Shown here: positions 26,261 through 38,467 of the stretch, in pieces | Layout: every line of letters starts with the position of its first letter | Numbering within the stretch: position 1 is the stretch's first letter | NCBI GenBank assembly: GCA_014338405.1 | Contig: JTDE01000697.1 | Location: forward strand, 33,493 to 97,492 | Reading direction: 5' to 3' | DNA: 64,000 nt | DNA from: Paragonimus skrjabini miyazakii | Lineage: Eukaryota; Platyhelminthes; Trematoda; Plagiorchiida; Troglotrematidae | The notes under the pieces: generated by a model | Database searches by the model: none | Told to the model about the DNA's origin: nothing | Seen by the model: only the letters and a program-made list of their open reading frames with translations | Program-made: the position numbers and the translations under genes

Positions 26261-28879
26261 TCAAATACACACATACATGAAGTTGTCAGAACTGGATGAC
26301 TAACCGATAATGAGCCAACACGGCAAGAAGGCTAACTTATAGTCATACCTACTGTAGAGATATGTTTAATTAAACTCGATTTTTCTGGAAAAATGTTACA
26401 CTGGGCAGTCAAAGCCCGGTAATCACGTCGTTTTACAAGAAAACACGATTGACATTATAAACGTTCTAAACAATATCTTATAGGGAGCGAGATATTTACC
26501 CGTACTTAAGCAACTTCTATCCGGGTAGTCTAAGTAATTTACGGGTTTTGCACACATCTAAATTTGTTCGATTAAAATTGATCAGTTTATGGTGGTCAGA
26601 AATAAACGGAAACGTTGAGTAACTCATAAGGTTGGAGTAAATAGGTCCTGTTACAAATCATTGAGAACGTCTTCTGATAAAACATTTTTATCCGATCAAC
26701 ACGGTCAACAAGGTTATCATAATCTCTCCAGGTATTTCACGTGATTAAACTGATCAGAAATTTAGTTTTCTAGGTTGCGACTCACACAGGCACCATGGAA
26801 ACTACAAAACACCGATGGTAAGTTAAATGTTTTGCAGGATTACTGTCATGTCGTTCCATTGATGTTCACAAGAAATCCGCGTTTTTCAGCTGATAGCAAA
26901 TATTCCGGAGCTGGCCAGATTCGAACTTAATCCTCTCACTACTACTGAGCTATGTCATATACTGATTATTGTGACAATGACTGCTTATTGAAACAGTTGT
27001 TAATAGTACAAGACACTGTTATCGTTAAAAAGGGAGTCTTGTGGATGATGAATCGCCTACTTTCATTTCACAATTCATCTATTCTATTCACTATATAGAC
27101 CGTCTGTTGAAGTTTGTGAATGTGCAAAATAACCCACAATGAACAAATTGTATCGTGACAATTTTCCGGTACATGTAGTTCATTTATTTTACATCTTCGA
27201 TCTTCAGACATTGTTTGAGTATTCCCATAAAACTTGACATTGAAAATTGTGAGAAATGAACACAGCTCCCTGTCAACTAGTTTTTAATATATGAGATTAT
27301 AAATAAATGAACACCATGCATTTACTGGTCAACAATTCATGTTTTTTTCGCTTCAGTGTACTGTTCCAATGTTCTAGCTCAACAAAGATGAAAGTCATGG
27401 TCTGACTCAGTTATTCATTTTTGGTTGTAAGTATTTACGCGCGTTAATCATGAATCACCGGATTAGCAACTACAGTTCTTCTGAATTGACTATTATTTGT
27501 GCAGAATACCAAGATGAAAACATGCACAAGCCTTAACATAGCAAATATAATTACGAACGATCTCAACACGGGTTGTCGTCATGAAAATAATCGCCCAAAT
27601 GATGGGAAATAATTTGTTTTTGTCTACCCACTTTTTTCCGGTTATAAGTGAGATTTAAGATACAGTTGATTTGTTCGGTTTGTGATAAACCCAAGGCATC
27701 AAATTTTGGCTAAATATCGTATATAAACAGTTTTTCTTTAAAACTTGTTTAGTGAGAAATTACTGGAAGATGGACACATTTATCAAGGTCCACTTCTAAC
27801 CTATAGAGTTAGGTAATCAATAAGGTTTCAGGCTTCATTTTTCTTTGGATATTCACTTACCAATTCGATCATGAGGTTTCAATTATCGGGTTTTGTGATC
27901 ACCTAACTCAATTACATCTGGACTCTGAAATCATTTAGATAAATTGACAAGACTTGAGTATAGGTTAATATCTGGACATGCAAAATCTACGATCCTATTA
28001 CAACCAAAGTTATGACACTACTGAATAAATTGTGTGTTTAGAATCATTTATTTTTATGTAATTGTACAATAGTGGATCTAGTTGTTCTTCAATTCCAGAA
28101 AACATCCCTAGAAAACTCATATCTCTAAACTACAGATTAGTAAGATGCAGTAAAAAATCTGTTCAGATATGCGGTAAGTTAGCCCAGTTTACCGAAGTTT
28201 GTGAAGGTCTTCTAGTCAACATCGTATGGAACTGCTAGCAGTTATTTTATTCTAGATTGCACGCTGGTGTTGAGAAAAAGTCAATGTCTGAGCAAATGGA
28301 AAATTTGTCGCGGATTCTACTAAAAAATAGTCTTCTTTAATGTTCAATATACAGGAGCTTTCCCTAAACTATTCTTGTGTTGTGTTGAGAAGAATGTAGG
28401 TACAATTGCCAGTATATGCTGCTGAAGATAGCACACAAACTTTGTAGACTGAAACTCTTGTTTTTTTCAGCGGTACTGAGCACATTTTCTTGGATAATGT
28501 AGAAGATTTATTTTCATTAAAATGTTCTATCACAATAAGGGAACGCCGTTTCGTGAATATATAAGTTAATTGTTAATCCTTGGCTTGCAACTACATATTA
28601 GTAAGAAATGTATTTGACAACAAAAAAATTCTAACACCGATAGAACGTAGGCAATCGTTGTTTGTTTCCGCTCAGCCCTTGAAAGATGAACACCGTTAAC
28701 ATTTTGCATACGACCTCTTGAGTCATTCAATCGTTGATACTTTGTGGCCAGTCTATACCACAACGAATAGCCTGAACAAAGATAATAACTTTGGTTGTCA
28801 CTCAGTTGCTGCTTTAAGATCGTAATCGGCGTAATTATGTATAGATGGTTGTAATTATGATGAGCTTGACCAAAAAGTA
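26261..28879. other. Unassigned AT-rich sequence
   Basis: Nothing recognised. A tRNA-like B box on the minus strand (GGCCAGATTCGAACTT, about 26906-26921) with a possible A-box complement about 25 bp to its right may be a worn tRNA-like arm of the palindromic repeat family. Confidence 0.35.
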
Positions 28880-30215
28880 CTGTGGATCGGACCGCCGCTC
28901 ACCTCAACAGTGACGTAGAATATCCTAGAAGAAAACGCTACTAAGAAGGTTGAAGTTTAATAAAAGAAGATTAAGCAGAAGAACTAGAAATAGTATGGAT
29001 ACAGGTACGCCATTGACTAAGACACCTTCCCCCCCACCTCGGATAGCGTCTCTAACCAGCGATTTGAGTGATCATGAGGACCGCGTCCAGGCAGGCGACA
29101 CCTACCCACTTTACTCAATGGAGCAGTCAGAGTCTTCATATTTTGTGACCACNNNNNNNNNNNNNNNNNNNNNNNNNNNNNNNNNNNNNNNNNNNNNNNN
29201 NNNNNNNNNNNNNNNNNNNNNNNNNNNNNNNNNNNNNNNNNNNNNNNNNNNNNNNNNNNNNNNNNNNNNNNNNNNNNNNNNNNNNNNNNNNNNNNNNNNN
29301 NNNNNNNNNNNNNNNNNNNNNNNNNNNNNNNNNNNNNNNNNNNNNNNNNNNNNNNNNNNNNNNNNNNNNNNNNNNNNNNNNNNNNNNNNNNNNNNNNNNN
29401 NNNNNNNNNNNNNNNNNNNNNNNNNNNNNNNNNNNNNNNNNNNNNNNNNNNNNNNNNNNNNNNNNNNNNNNNNNNNNNNNNNNNNNNNNNNNNNNNNNNN
29501 NNNNNNNNNNNNNNNNNNNNNNNNNNNNNNNNNCACAAATGACACAGTTTGGCAACGGCAACTCGTGCCTTTGCAATCCACACCGATATCTCATCAGCAA
29601 TATTACAGACTGACGAGATAGTGCTACCCACGTATGTGAAACTGTCCACAGTAACAAGCGGGTTAACTGCAATGAAGAAATTAGGAGTTGGAATGCCCCA
29701 GTCTTGAAGCAATACTTTGCACTTTGAAGGTGCAAAGCGCATTCCATACAAATCAGCCCGGTCAATCACCTTGTTCAACATGATCTGCATGTCTTCGGCA
29801 GAGGGGCTTAGTGAGACAATGTCGTCCGCGTACTCCAGATCGGTCAATCTAGCGCCAGGAAGAAACTCAACACCAAATTCACTGGACTGCTCAAGCGCAC
29901 CCTCCAAAATGTCGTCCGTGACAAAATTGAACAGAAAGGGGGAAATCGGACACCCCTGACGAACACCACCAGAAATGATGAGCACCCGAAACAGTTGTCC
30001 ATAAACTCTCACCCTGTTTGGAGAATGAGCATACAGTGATCTCAGTAGATTCACGTATTTCTCTGGTACTTCCTTGCGGAGAAGGCAGCTCCAGAGAACG
30101 TTACGAGCAACTGAGTCGAAAGCAGCCTTTAGGTCCAAAAAGACCACGACAGTCGGCTGTCTGTAACAGTGCCGCTGTCGTATGATCCGTTGCAAAATAA
30201 AAATGTGATTTATCC
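28880..30215 (-). mobile_element. RTE-like non-LTR retrotransposon, 5'-truncated
   Basis: The minus-strand frame 30195-29017 encodes a non-LTR reverse transcriptase that copies the element's RNA at a genomic nick. Motifs in order: FLDLKAAFD (motif A, about 30141-30115), GVRQGCPISPFLFNFV (motif B), LEYADDIVSL with YADD at 29832-29821 (motif C), APSKCKVLL (motif D) and FTYVGSTIS (motif E). After the assembly gap, a C-terminal portion with NRWLETLSEVGG follows. Homology reaches back a few codons beyond 30195 to about 30215, where a stop appears. The endonuclease and N-terminal half are missing, the usual result of incomplete reverse transcription. The type matches the RTE clade (SR2-like) of flukes. 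The 3' limit near 28880 is approximate. Confidence 0.88.
29153..29533. other. Assembly gap of 381 Ns
   Basis: The gap lies inside the RTE-like element, between the reverse transcriptase thumb region and the C-terminal part. 381 is divisible by three, so the frame appears open across it, but the true missing length is unknown. Confidence 0.99.
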
Positions 30216-30789
30216 ACCCTCAACCGGATGAGATTCTTGCCTGTTCTTCGCGTATCTGACTTTCTCTGGGTTTGGTGAGCTGACATAAATTTACAGGTGG
30301 GCAAAAAGTAAAAACCTTTAACTTTATGCCAGCAAATTTGCAAGAAAATTCTAGTTCCGAGCGATGATCCCACGACTAGTACTCTCCAGATTGAAGTCAA
30401 AGAAATCATTAACTTGTTTAGCGATATTTGTATTACTGTTGAGTAGGAAGGGAATTTGGTTTTATGTAAATCGAACATCGCTCGAAATTGATTGCAACCA
30501 CCGCACTCCCTCAAACTTTTCAGTTTGCTTGTTTTGAAACAAATTTTGCTTTTTTTTATAAAAGCGAATCCTTCTACTGCTGACTAGTGATCAAAATGTC
30601 GTCGAGCAAGTTAACGATTTATGCGATTTCAACTTGGAAATTTTAATTGCAACAATCACTTATTTCATTGGTTAGTAGTATGCGGATTTGTCAATTATGA
30701 AACCACTCATTTTTGAAGACGCTGGTCTTCGGCTTGATTAGAGTCAGTGACAGTAACCGCATACCCCAATTACATCATGTGCTCCACCA
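30216..30789. other. Spacer between RTE-like and Penelope-like relics
   Basis: A 137-codon minus-strand frame (30514-30101) overlaps the RTE 5' end in another frame and shows no motif of its own. The Penelope-like relic may extend into the right part of this interval beyond what I can align. Confidence 0.4.
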
Positions 30790-31464
30790 AATGAAATATG
30801 GATACTCTGTTTACTAGCGACAAACCATGTCAAACACACATGACAGATTTACAGAGGAACTAGACTTGGTCAAACCTGTAATTTAAGAAGGTTTATAGAA
30901 ATGCTTAGTAGACCGGAACCGCCGTTTGAACGGGTGGTCACTGTGAGAAATAATATTATGGAGTTGCCTTTTGAAGATGATTGCATTGAGCAACAGATAA
31001 TGTGAAGGTTGATGAATTTAGTTAAACGATCACCTAACGCCACCAAACTTTGTATATTACCTCGAACCCGGGGGCTGTCTGTTCGTTCAAACAAGAAAAA
31101 TCTGCCTGTCCGTGCCACCTGACATTTCATTTTCCGATTTATTTGTAACTGGATAAAAAGTTATTTAAGCAGAACTGAGAGGTGCTTGATCTCCAGAGTG
31201 AAACAACATTTGCCCAAATAGTTGCGGAACTCAGCATTACCGAAGAGCGGTAGCGTCGTTGAAATACGCAAACCATCAGTTTCCGAAGTCGCAAGACTCA
31301 TCCTGATCACCGGTAACATTATTGACCTGGCTTGTTTACTCAAAATCGCATTATTTCATTCCTGTCCAAGATTCTTGCGGTAGGTAGTCGCAATCAATCA
31401 ACTGGAGTCGGCTTTGTGTGCTAAGAAAAATTTGGTCGTGTACTTGACCTTGCCCTGGACCTAG
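30790..31464 (+). pseudogene. Penelope-like element relic, linker and GIY-YIG domain
   Basis: Penelope-like elements encode a reverse transcriptase joined to a GIY-YIG endonuclease. Here the plus strand gives, with one frameshift and several stops, the region after the palm: RFTEELDLVK, then VTVRNNIMELPFEDDC and RLMNLVKRSPNATKLCIL, then the GIY-YIG core SYLSRTER (family YIGRTER), RVKQHLPK, and the closing LVVYLTLPWT before TAG at 31462-31464. From 31021 the frame is continuous apart from isolated stops. The reverse transcriptase core is not found upstream. The element's terminal region with a hammerhead follows at 31465-31690. The open frames on the opposite strand here are shadows. Confidence 0.8.
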
Positions 31465-31690
31465 TATCATTTCTTAGCCCGCCGACTGACTGTCAATCCC
31501 ACCGACCCTACCTGTACGATTTAAAAAATGTTTCATGCTACTGTGAATTTGGCGCTGAAGAGTTAGTAGGAAATGTTTGCGTCTACCAGTTTTCGCGTTC
31601 CAACTACTCTGTTCACGGTAGACTTTATTAAATACCTCATTCGATTTGAATGTGGTAATTTCGGACTCCCTCCTCACGGTGTGAAATTTC
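31465..31690 (+). mobile_element. Penelope-like 3' terminal region
   Basis: Non-coding sequence immediately after the GIY-YIG stop codon. About 130 bp of it (31485-31617) is similar to 1-145 of the window, which defines a repeat family and links the ribozyme at 74-112 to Penelope-like elements. The right limit is approximate. Confidence 0.65.
31550..31588 (+). ncRNA. Hammerhead ribozyme relic (Penelope type)
   Basis: Same 39-nt layout as 74-112. CTGAAGA (31555-31561) replaces CTGATGA by one base. The helix II region is 8 nt, GAAA is at 31570-31573, helix III is TGT-TT-GCG with wobble pairs, the cleavage triplet is GTC (31581-31583) and helix I 3' strand is TACCA. Helix I 5' strand TGGCG has one mismatch. 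The core change probably abolishes cleavage. Confidence 0.7.
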
Positions 31691-34600
31691 GGAATGGTAA
31701 TTCAATACCGGTATTCTGAATCTTCTACAGCGATGCAGATAGTCCTGAATGTACTTGAGTTGAGACAAGACGGGGGACATTTTGATGAAGCTGCGATTTT
31801 TATTATAGTTTTCAGCTGTGTTACTTTATGTTACGTGTATTGGCATATTGTTCTTTGAAAACTCTTGTCTCCGGGATATGTGTAAGCATAAGTATTTAGA
31901 ATAAACTTTCTACTATATTCAGTTAACTTACGGGGACATCTGACGTATTGAAGTGATTGACCACTCGTCTCGCTAACACCTGATCTTATAGGCAAGTATA
32001 TTTTCTTCACGACAGAGGTACATTCGATAAAACTGTACAGGTAAACATTTGTTTCACCAACAGAACTGAGCCTTCTCTGTTTTATTTCATACCATATCTT
32101 GCTGCTAAGAAAAAGCACATACCTTTACAATCAGCAGGCTACGTTTCTTGATTTATCCTGCCTATTTTCAGGAGGACTGACAAAGCACCCAGCAATTGAA
32201 GGCTAACCTTAGTGTAGCATACTTGAAAACTCCGGTTTAGATTAACTCACTATTGTGCATCAACTGACTGATCGGGTTTTCAGTTTTGAAGAGATATGTA
32301 CTTAGATTGTAATCCTACCTTCTGTTAGGCGGAACGGAGTCCTTTGCTCCGTCGTCAGACCAGATAAATTTGTTCTTGTTTTCTACTACAATGACATCAC
32401 CATTTATATTTCTTACAGTCGGATCGAACTGCTGTGGTCATGTTACTAAATCAGTGTTTTTGTAAGTCATTTTTTTAAATCTGCAGAACTCTATGAGATC
32501 CTTCGTTTATAAGTAGTCATCCGATCTACCAAGCTGAGTAATGAGCACACATCAATGTATAGTGAATGGCATCCTCACAATTTCCCACTTAAAAATTGTT
32601 CATGTAGTAAAGCTCCGACGGTAGAAACGGGGTACACCTCAATATCTGCTACAGGTTGACCGCGTGTAGTTTTACCCGGAAGTCACGTTTAATATCACGT
32701 TTTACATAGGTTTATCGAGATGGCTACTAAGTTCCGCCACAATGTTATCTAACACTGACAATGTATGCTTAAACGTATAGTTTCCTGAAGACCACATTAA
32801 TGCGTTGAAAAGGATTTGTGGAACAAATCTCAGAAAAGATATAGGACAGAAACTGTCTGCCTTCAAATTCTGGCACCAAGATGCTTACAATGTACTAATT
32901 GACATATGTGGACATTATACCGTTGCTTTTCAAGTGTTGTGTGATCCAAATCACATCAATCGATATCGACTTCTATGTCACCCTACGGGACTGCTTGACC
33001 TAAGCAGAACACACCCTGTGTATTATCTTTCCAGAGTCACTAAGACAGAATGCCAGTCACTACGGGTGGCTAGGATTGTAACGGTTTTATTGCGTAACAC
33101 TTGATCAATCTATGTACTTTTCAGTGGATGATAGAATCAAGTTAACGTTGTTACCATGCGAAAGTACTAAAAACCATTTCCGTTTCCTTAAGTAGCCCAC
33201 GGAAGATTGGAAGCAATTTGTACGCACAAATCATTCAGCTAGTGGTGTAATATAACTGCTTACAAACTACCTGATGGTATTACGTCGGACGACTGTTGAT
33301 TTACAGTACGGAAAGTCACTCTATATACTGACGTTAAGCCTGTCGCTCTCTCGGTTATGGGACACTGAGTCATGCGAACAGTAAACAATTCCCCCAGTTA
33401 CACACCTGAATGCGCTGGATTTGCTTAATGGTTCGCGATGGACATATTGCCAACCATCTTCACAAAAATAACCCCATATACCCATTGCAAGAATAGCGAA
33501 CAGTAGCGTGCTTTGAGTTACAATTTGCAGTCACTGTTTAATTTACGATCAGTGCACGAACAAATTTTTAATAAAAAAAGGAATTTCAGAAAACAACATT
33601 TCTATCAAGCTTGCTTTCTGCAGCTCACTCGTAGAACAAAATTTTATCTTGAGAAAATGTGAACACAAATTTTAAAAGAAATTGCAAGTCAACGTTCGGT
33701 TGTTTGCTGACTGAAATATTTTGCTGTAGGAATGTGATCAAGACAACCGCAATGAAGTTCGACAAAAAACGTGGACAAACACCACAGTTCAATTAGTATG
33801 GCACTATGCATGCCATAAATGACGATGTCTGATTGCATGCAGAAGGAAGGCAAACCTTGGAATGCAAATGATCATGACCATTATAATTCTCCGGTTGGAG
33901 TGTAAATGAAATTCAGCGAATGGAACATATCGGTTTTTTCTGATGAATGAGTCATATTCACATAATATTTTATACAGCATGGTCAGTGCTTCTTTCAGAA
34001 CGAAGAGTTCGATGTTTACAACTTTTAAAAACTATCATTCACAGGGTCAGCCTCGCAAAGCTCCTTATTTGGAAAGCCAGAAATTGTAACCTACTGCTGG
34101 TATAAACACGCAGGTAAATCTTCACAATAAAGTCATCTCCTTGTTGTATGTGCACAATTCCAATGACAGAGTTGACGTTAGAAGCGTGGCCTGGACGAAC
34201 GTTTTGACGTTTAACAGGAGCTTCAGCTGCACAGTGTACTTTATTACGTGAAACTTTTCAGACAGTGTTTCCATTTACTTGTGTTTTTGCTTCAAAATAA
34301 CGTGTTATACGGTCGTCAGATTTAATCATCTATCACCTCAGGCACTTTTTCACAGATTTCGCATTCACAAGCTATAATATAAAAACAGTTTCTAACTACG
34401 AAGTTTTTCCTTACCTATGAGTTCTAACCGTTCACTGATGTGTCACATTCCTCACGCATCAAAACAGTTGCATCAAATCGTGAACAGTATGCTGTAATAA
34501 TGAAGCCATTTGACCGTAGTCTACAAATATTTCTCATTACTCTTCGGTTCACAATTTAAGATGAACTGGTGACAGAGCATAATCATGCAATTGTTAATTA

Positions 34601-37013
34601 ATTTTTGTGTTTCCTCAAAAGAAAAGAAGTCAATTGAGTTACTGTAATGAAAAGTGTGATGTATTTGCTGAATGACAAAATAATTTGCTAGAGGCTGTTT
34701 TAACAAATGCTTGGATATGTGAATTTTGTTGAAGAAACAATGCAAATTCACCTTCTGCAATGGCCAGGCAATTCAATGTGAATAACAGATAAGATTTTGG
34801 CCATTTCTACAGTATTCTGCGTAATTACCAAAATCCAGAAAGTAGCACAAAGGAGAGGGATCACAGCTGGAGTACAGGCAAGTATTGCACTAGTTACCTT
34901 GTTTAATGATAGATGCTCCCTATCACAATTGAGCCTCATGAACACCTAATATATTGGTTGGAAACATGAGCACATTGCGGCTTGCCCAACACGAAGGGTT
35001 GTTCGTTTCAAGGTAAATGGTGAATCATACAACTAAGTTATTTAATGGTTTGTTTCTTTTTTATGATCGCGTATCAGAGAATCATCTAGTCTGACCAAGG
35101 TCAATCGAATGGCTTCCCAATTGTCTAGTGATCTTGGTCGGCTGTGCTAAAAAATATATCGGTCTTGTTCCTTTGGAGTTACACTGCAATTAATATGTGT
35201 AAATAAAGCCTTAGCGGTCTCAATTTGAATAATTTGTGGTCACAAGCATAAACTGATTGTTCTTTTAGCTTTTGGTCACCGTCCTGTGGACAAAGATACC
35301 ATCAATCAATTTTGTATTTACCCTACAGAAACGTGGCAGATTCTCAAATTTTTGGGGAACGTGTGTTTAAGCTCAACTTCTGGCTTAGTTTAAAATGTAC
35401 ACTTCTTGGATTCTTCCCTTTGAATGACTGGTAACGGATGTTTTTAGGCAAAATAAAGTGTTTACGACCATGAAGTATACAAATTTATGGAGGTACATTC
35501 CACCACAGTAATCATTCAGTTGATTGTTAGGTTTTAAATAAATGCATTTACGTAAAGTTGAATTTATTCAAGAATCTTAAAACCAGTGCAAACTGTTTAT
35601 TACACTGATAACGAATATGTTGTTTACTGACAAATTAGTGACCGTGCACTGTCAGTTAAATATCAACATCCTGACAGATAATCAATTGAAGTGAACTAAT
35701 CGATAAGCCACCGATAAAAACATCATTAACAAATATGGTAATATAAGCGAAGTGATTTTGGAACCTTTAGTCAGATCTGAATGTTGGTAAATGTATCAAG
35801 CAGTTTCACACGGATAGGAAGAATGCTGGTCTACGGTAGCGTTATGAAACTCACTGATTACGTAGAAATTTCAAAAAAGTAAACAGGATGTACAATATAA
35901 AGTTTTGATTAATATGTAGCTTACAAACGAGTTACAAAAACTGAAATGCAAAAGAACCTCATTCAGATTACCAAGAACAGACCGAGAACGTCAGAAAACT
36001 TTCCAGAAAAGCTTTAAATTTTTTTAAAATCAGATAGAATACTAAAATGGAATAAACTAATGTAATGTATCATTCAACATTGAAAACAATTATATAATTT
36101 GATGATGTCTTTGGCTTCATTCATGAGTTACGAAGAAAGATGGGGATTACAAACATAGGAACAGTTTCAGCAAAACATTTCATAAGACAATATATTCAAC
36201 CGATGAGATAAGACGCAATTTCCGAATTAAAGAAAATCATATGTTTTGCCTATAATCAACGTTATTCATTTGAGGTGTCAATGAAAATTGTATCGAAGGT
36301 TAATATTCCCATCTCAATAGATTCACCTGAGAGATAACTCGGCTTCCTTTATTTTGTTCAACGGCCTCATTAATTTAAGTTTTACTATCACGTACAAAAT
36401 GAGTAAACATTTAGAATACTGAACTAACTGTTTTATGAGGTTAACGTTGAAGATGCGAACAAGTTCCAGGAGTTAGCGCTAATTTGATGACTGAAACAAA
36501 AGTCTACAATTTGTATGTCGGATTATCTTTAAAGCACTACAATATCTTTAAAATTTATACTCATGGTGTTCTGTAAAAGCTTTCTGGAAATTGGTTACGT
36601 GCGTTTTATTTATCCTTTACAACTCTACAATTCAGGACCAAATCTCTGATGTGATCATTTACTTATAGTCCATCGAAGATTCTACAAAATTTCGAACTGT
36701 AGAGAAACCCTTTCTAACTAAGACCGAAGAAGATAGTTTGCGCAAAGTTTGGTCATTTTTAGTCCTTGAGAATTTCCAGAAGTAATCGCTGAAATTTACT
36801 TCTGTTTACGCTTCTGTCAGCATGACATTACAGACTTGGTATTTCTACAGACAGCCTGAATAGTTCCAAGCCGATTGTTGTACTTATCAAGTCTGCTGTA
36901 CATCTGGTTGTGTTTCGGCACAAATAGCACATTTTAACCCATAGCCGATTGACGCAATATGAACATCTATTGGACTATCTAATAACTCCATCAGAGCAGA
37001 AATAAGACATATC
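31691..37013. other. Unassigned sequence
   Basis: No gene or known element recognised. There is a short hairpin ACGGAG/CTCCGT at 32334-32352 with a 7-nt loop, of unknown meaning. The 99-codon frame at 32805-33104 has no assignable motif. Confidence 0.4.
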
Positions 37014-37054
37014 TTGCGATATGTTAACATTTAATTTACTCTCATCAGTCGCAA
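37014..37054 (-). ncRNA. Hammerhead ribozyme relic (Penelope type)
   Basis: On the minus strand, helix I is TTGCGA/TCGCAA, 6 perfect pairs (37054-37049 with 37019-37014). CTGATGA is intact (37048-37042). The helix II region is 8 nt (GAGTAAAT, unpaired), followed by TAAA where GAAA is expected. Helix III is the perfect 8-nt palindrome TGTTAACA and the cleavage dinucleotide is TA. The G-to-T change in GAAA and the loss of helix II should make it inactive. It lies about 90 bp after the GIY-YIG end of the Penelope-like relic, the same place as at 31 kb. Confidence 0.65.
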
Positions 37055-37143
37055 ACGTAAAACCTGTCAGTTATATACATCATATAGAGAAGGACAAACA
37101 GGGACTAGACACACCTAAAAGCATACCAATTATTATGTAATCA

Positions 37144-37885
37144 CGACCATGGCAACCCGATAGGTTGCCCCAATTACTTTTGTGAGTATAACGTCGGCTG
37201 GTAAGTTCGGATGAGCACAGCTTCTCAGAAAGCTATTAGCTTTGGGTTTCACTTGCATAACAATATCTTGGATGAGTTTAATGTGTGAATTTGGCAACGT
37301 GTTGTCATTAGGTGTTTAGCAATCGACAACGTTAGATTTCGAGCCTTCAATGCATCACGTTGAGGCTGATGCGTCATCTGTTATTTCAACAATTTTGGGA
37401 TGCGTCCGGCAACTCGCTGTGATCATCGTCGATTTGTTCTGTTTATGTAAGCGTCACTGCGACTGCGAATGAACTGGTACACAACAAGGGGGACAGAAGA
37501 GTTTGACGGAATACTTTCGCGATTGCGCAGAACTGGCCCTCTGGTGGTTAGGAATAAGCGCAAATGCATACGATCGAGCCAGAGCAAACTTTAATTTGTG
37601 CCTTATGCCGTTAGCTAAATGGTCACGTTTGAATGGAAAAAATAGCAAAACATCCTTTTTTTGAGCAGTCAATATGGGCTCCGTTCTTTTCTTTACCGTA
37701 TCATGTGCCTCCATGAATTTTTCCGGATATCCATTTGTTAGCAAAGTTAGTGTTAGCAACTCCTGTTCTGTCTGCCATGTATCAAGAGTGCAAATGTGCG
37801 TGACTGTATCAAACAATATCTTAACCAAACCCCATTTGTGTGCAATAGGGGCAAAGTTGAAGACTGAAGATATTTGCCACTTCAT
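37144..37885 (-). pseudogene. Penelope-like element relic, linker and GIY-YIG domain
   Basis: The minus-strand frame 37885-37454 (143 codons) contains WGLVKILFDTVTHICTLDT, then LLTNGYPEKF and VLLFFPFKRDHLANGIRHKL, which is the post-palm segment of Penelope-like proteins. Beyond its stop, other frames continue the GIY-YIG tail: LTLSIAKHLMTTRCQIHTLN, EAVLIRTYQPTLYSQK and GLPWS near 37144. Several stops and frameshifts make it dead. Weak similarity may extend to about 37990. A hammerhead relic follows downstream at 37054-37014. Confidence 0.78.
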
Positions 37886-38341
37886 GTCGTTTTGCAGTTA
37901 ATTGGGTGCTGTAACGTGTCAACTTCGTGAAAGGAAGATAATTTGGGGGTGAATATTATTAAGAAAGTTGAAAAACACGTCAAAGTGACTAACGTCAGTG
38001 AAAATTCAACTATCTTCAACGTATTGGTCGTACAATATTAACGTTGTTTGTTGTGTTGTTTCGTTTGATTTCATGTTATTTGCCGAATGAATTTTGTAAT
38101 CTTTGCCTGGTGGCAATTTGGTCATTCTCAGTGGACAAGCATGGTACATAAACGGAAGCTTTCAAGAATTCGTCCGTTATTCACTTAGACGCAGTTCAAC
38201 ACGTATATGAACTTTGTTCATTTGTCACTAATGTTACTAGGAACCTGTCAGAAACTCCAAGAAGAAGATTGTGCCAGCTGTAAGATATTCGATGGAAGAT
38301 TTGTGCCACAAAAGCGACCATAACAAACTATTTTCTATCCT
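37886..38341. other. Unassigned sequence
   Basis: The first 100 bp may be a worn extension of the Penelope-like relic. Nothing else is recognised. Confidence 0.4.
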
Positions 38342-38467
38342 TTTAGTGGCTTAGATACAGTCGACCACCGTCTCCAGAACAAAGCGCTTCTGGTTTATTC
38401 CGTCAGTGGTCACGGCATGGTGCATAAGAATGCTGGGCCATTTGTGGGCCCCAATGACGAAATATGA
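38342..38467 (+). pseudogene. Possible LINE reverse transcriptase motif A scrap
   Basis: The plus-strand frame reads FSGLDTVDHRLQNKALLVYS followed by VSGHG. This lines up with motif A of CR1/Jockey-type reverse transcriptases (family FSKAFDTVDHRLL then a G-rich turn). Similarity ends after about 30 residues and I find no neighbouring motif, so this is a small relic or a coincidence. Confidence 0.35.

Noticed and set aside
32334..32352. 6-bp hairpin as a terminator or regulatory RNA
   Set aside because: No gene is near it and a hairpin of this size is expected by chance in 64 kb.
37674..37901. Plus-strand open frame
   Set aside because: Antisense shadow of the Penelope-like relic on the minus strand.
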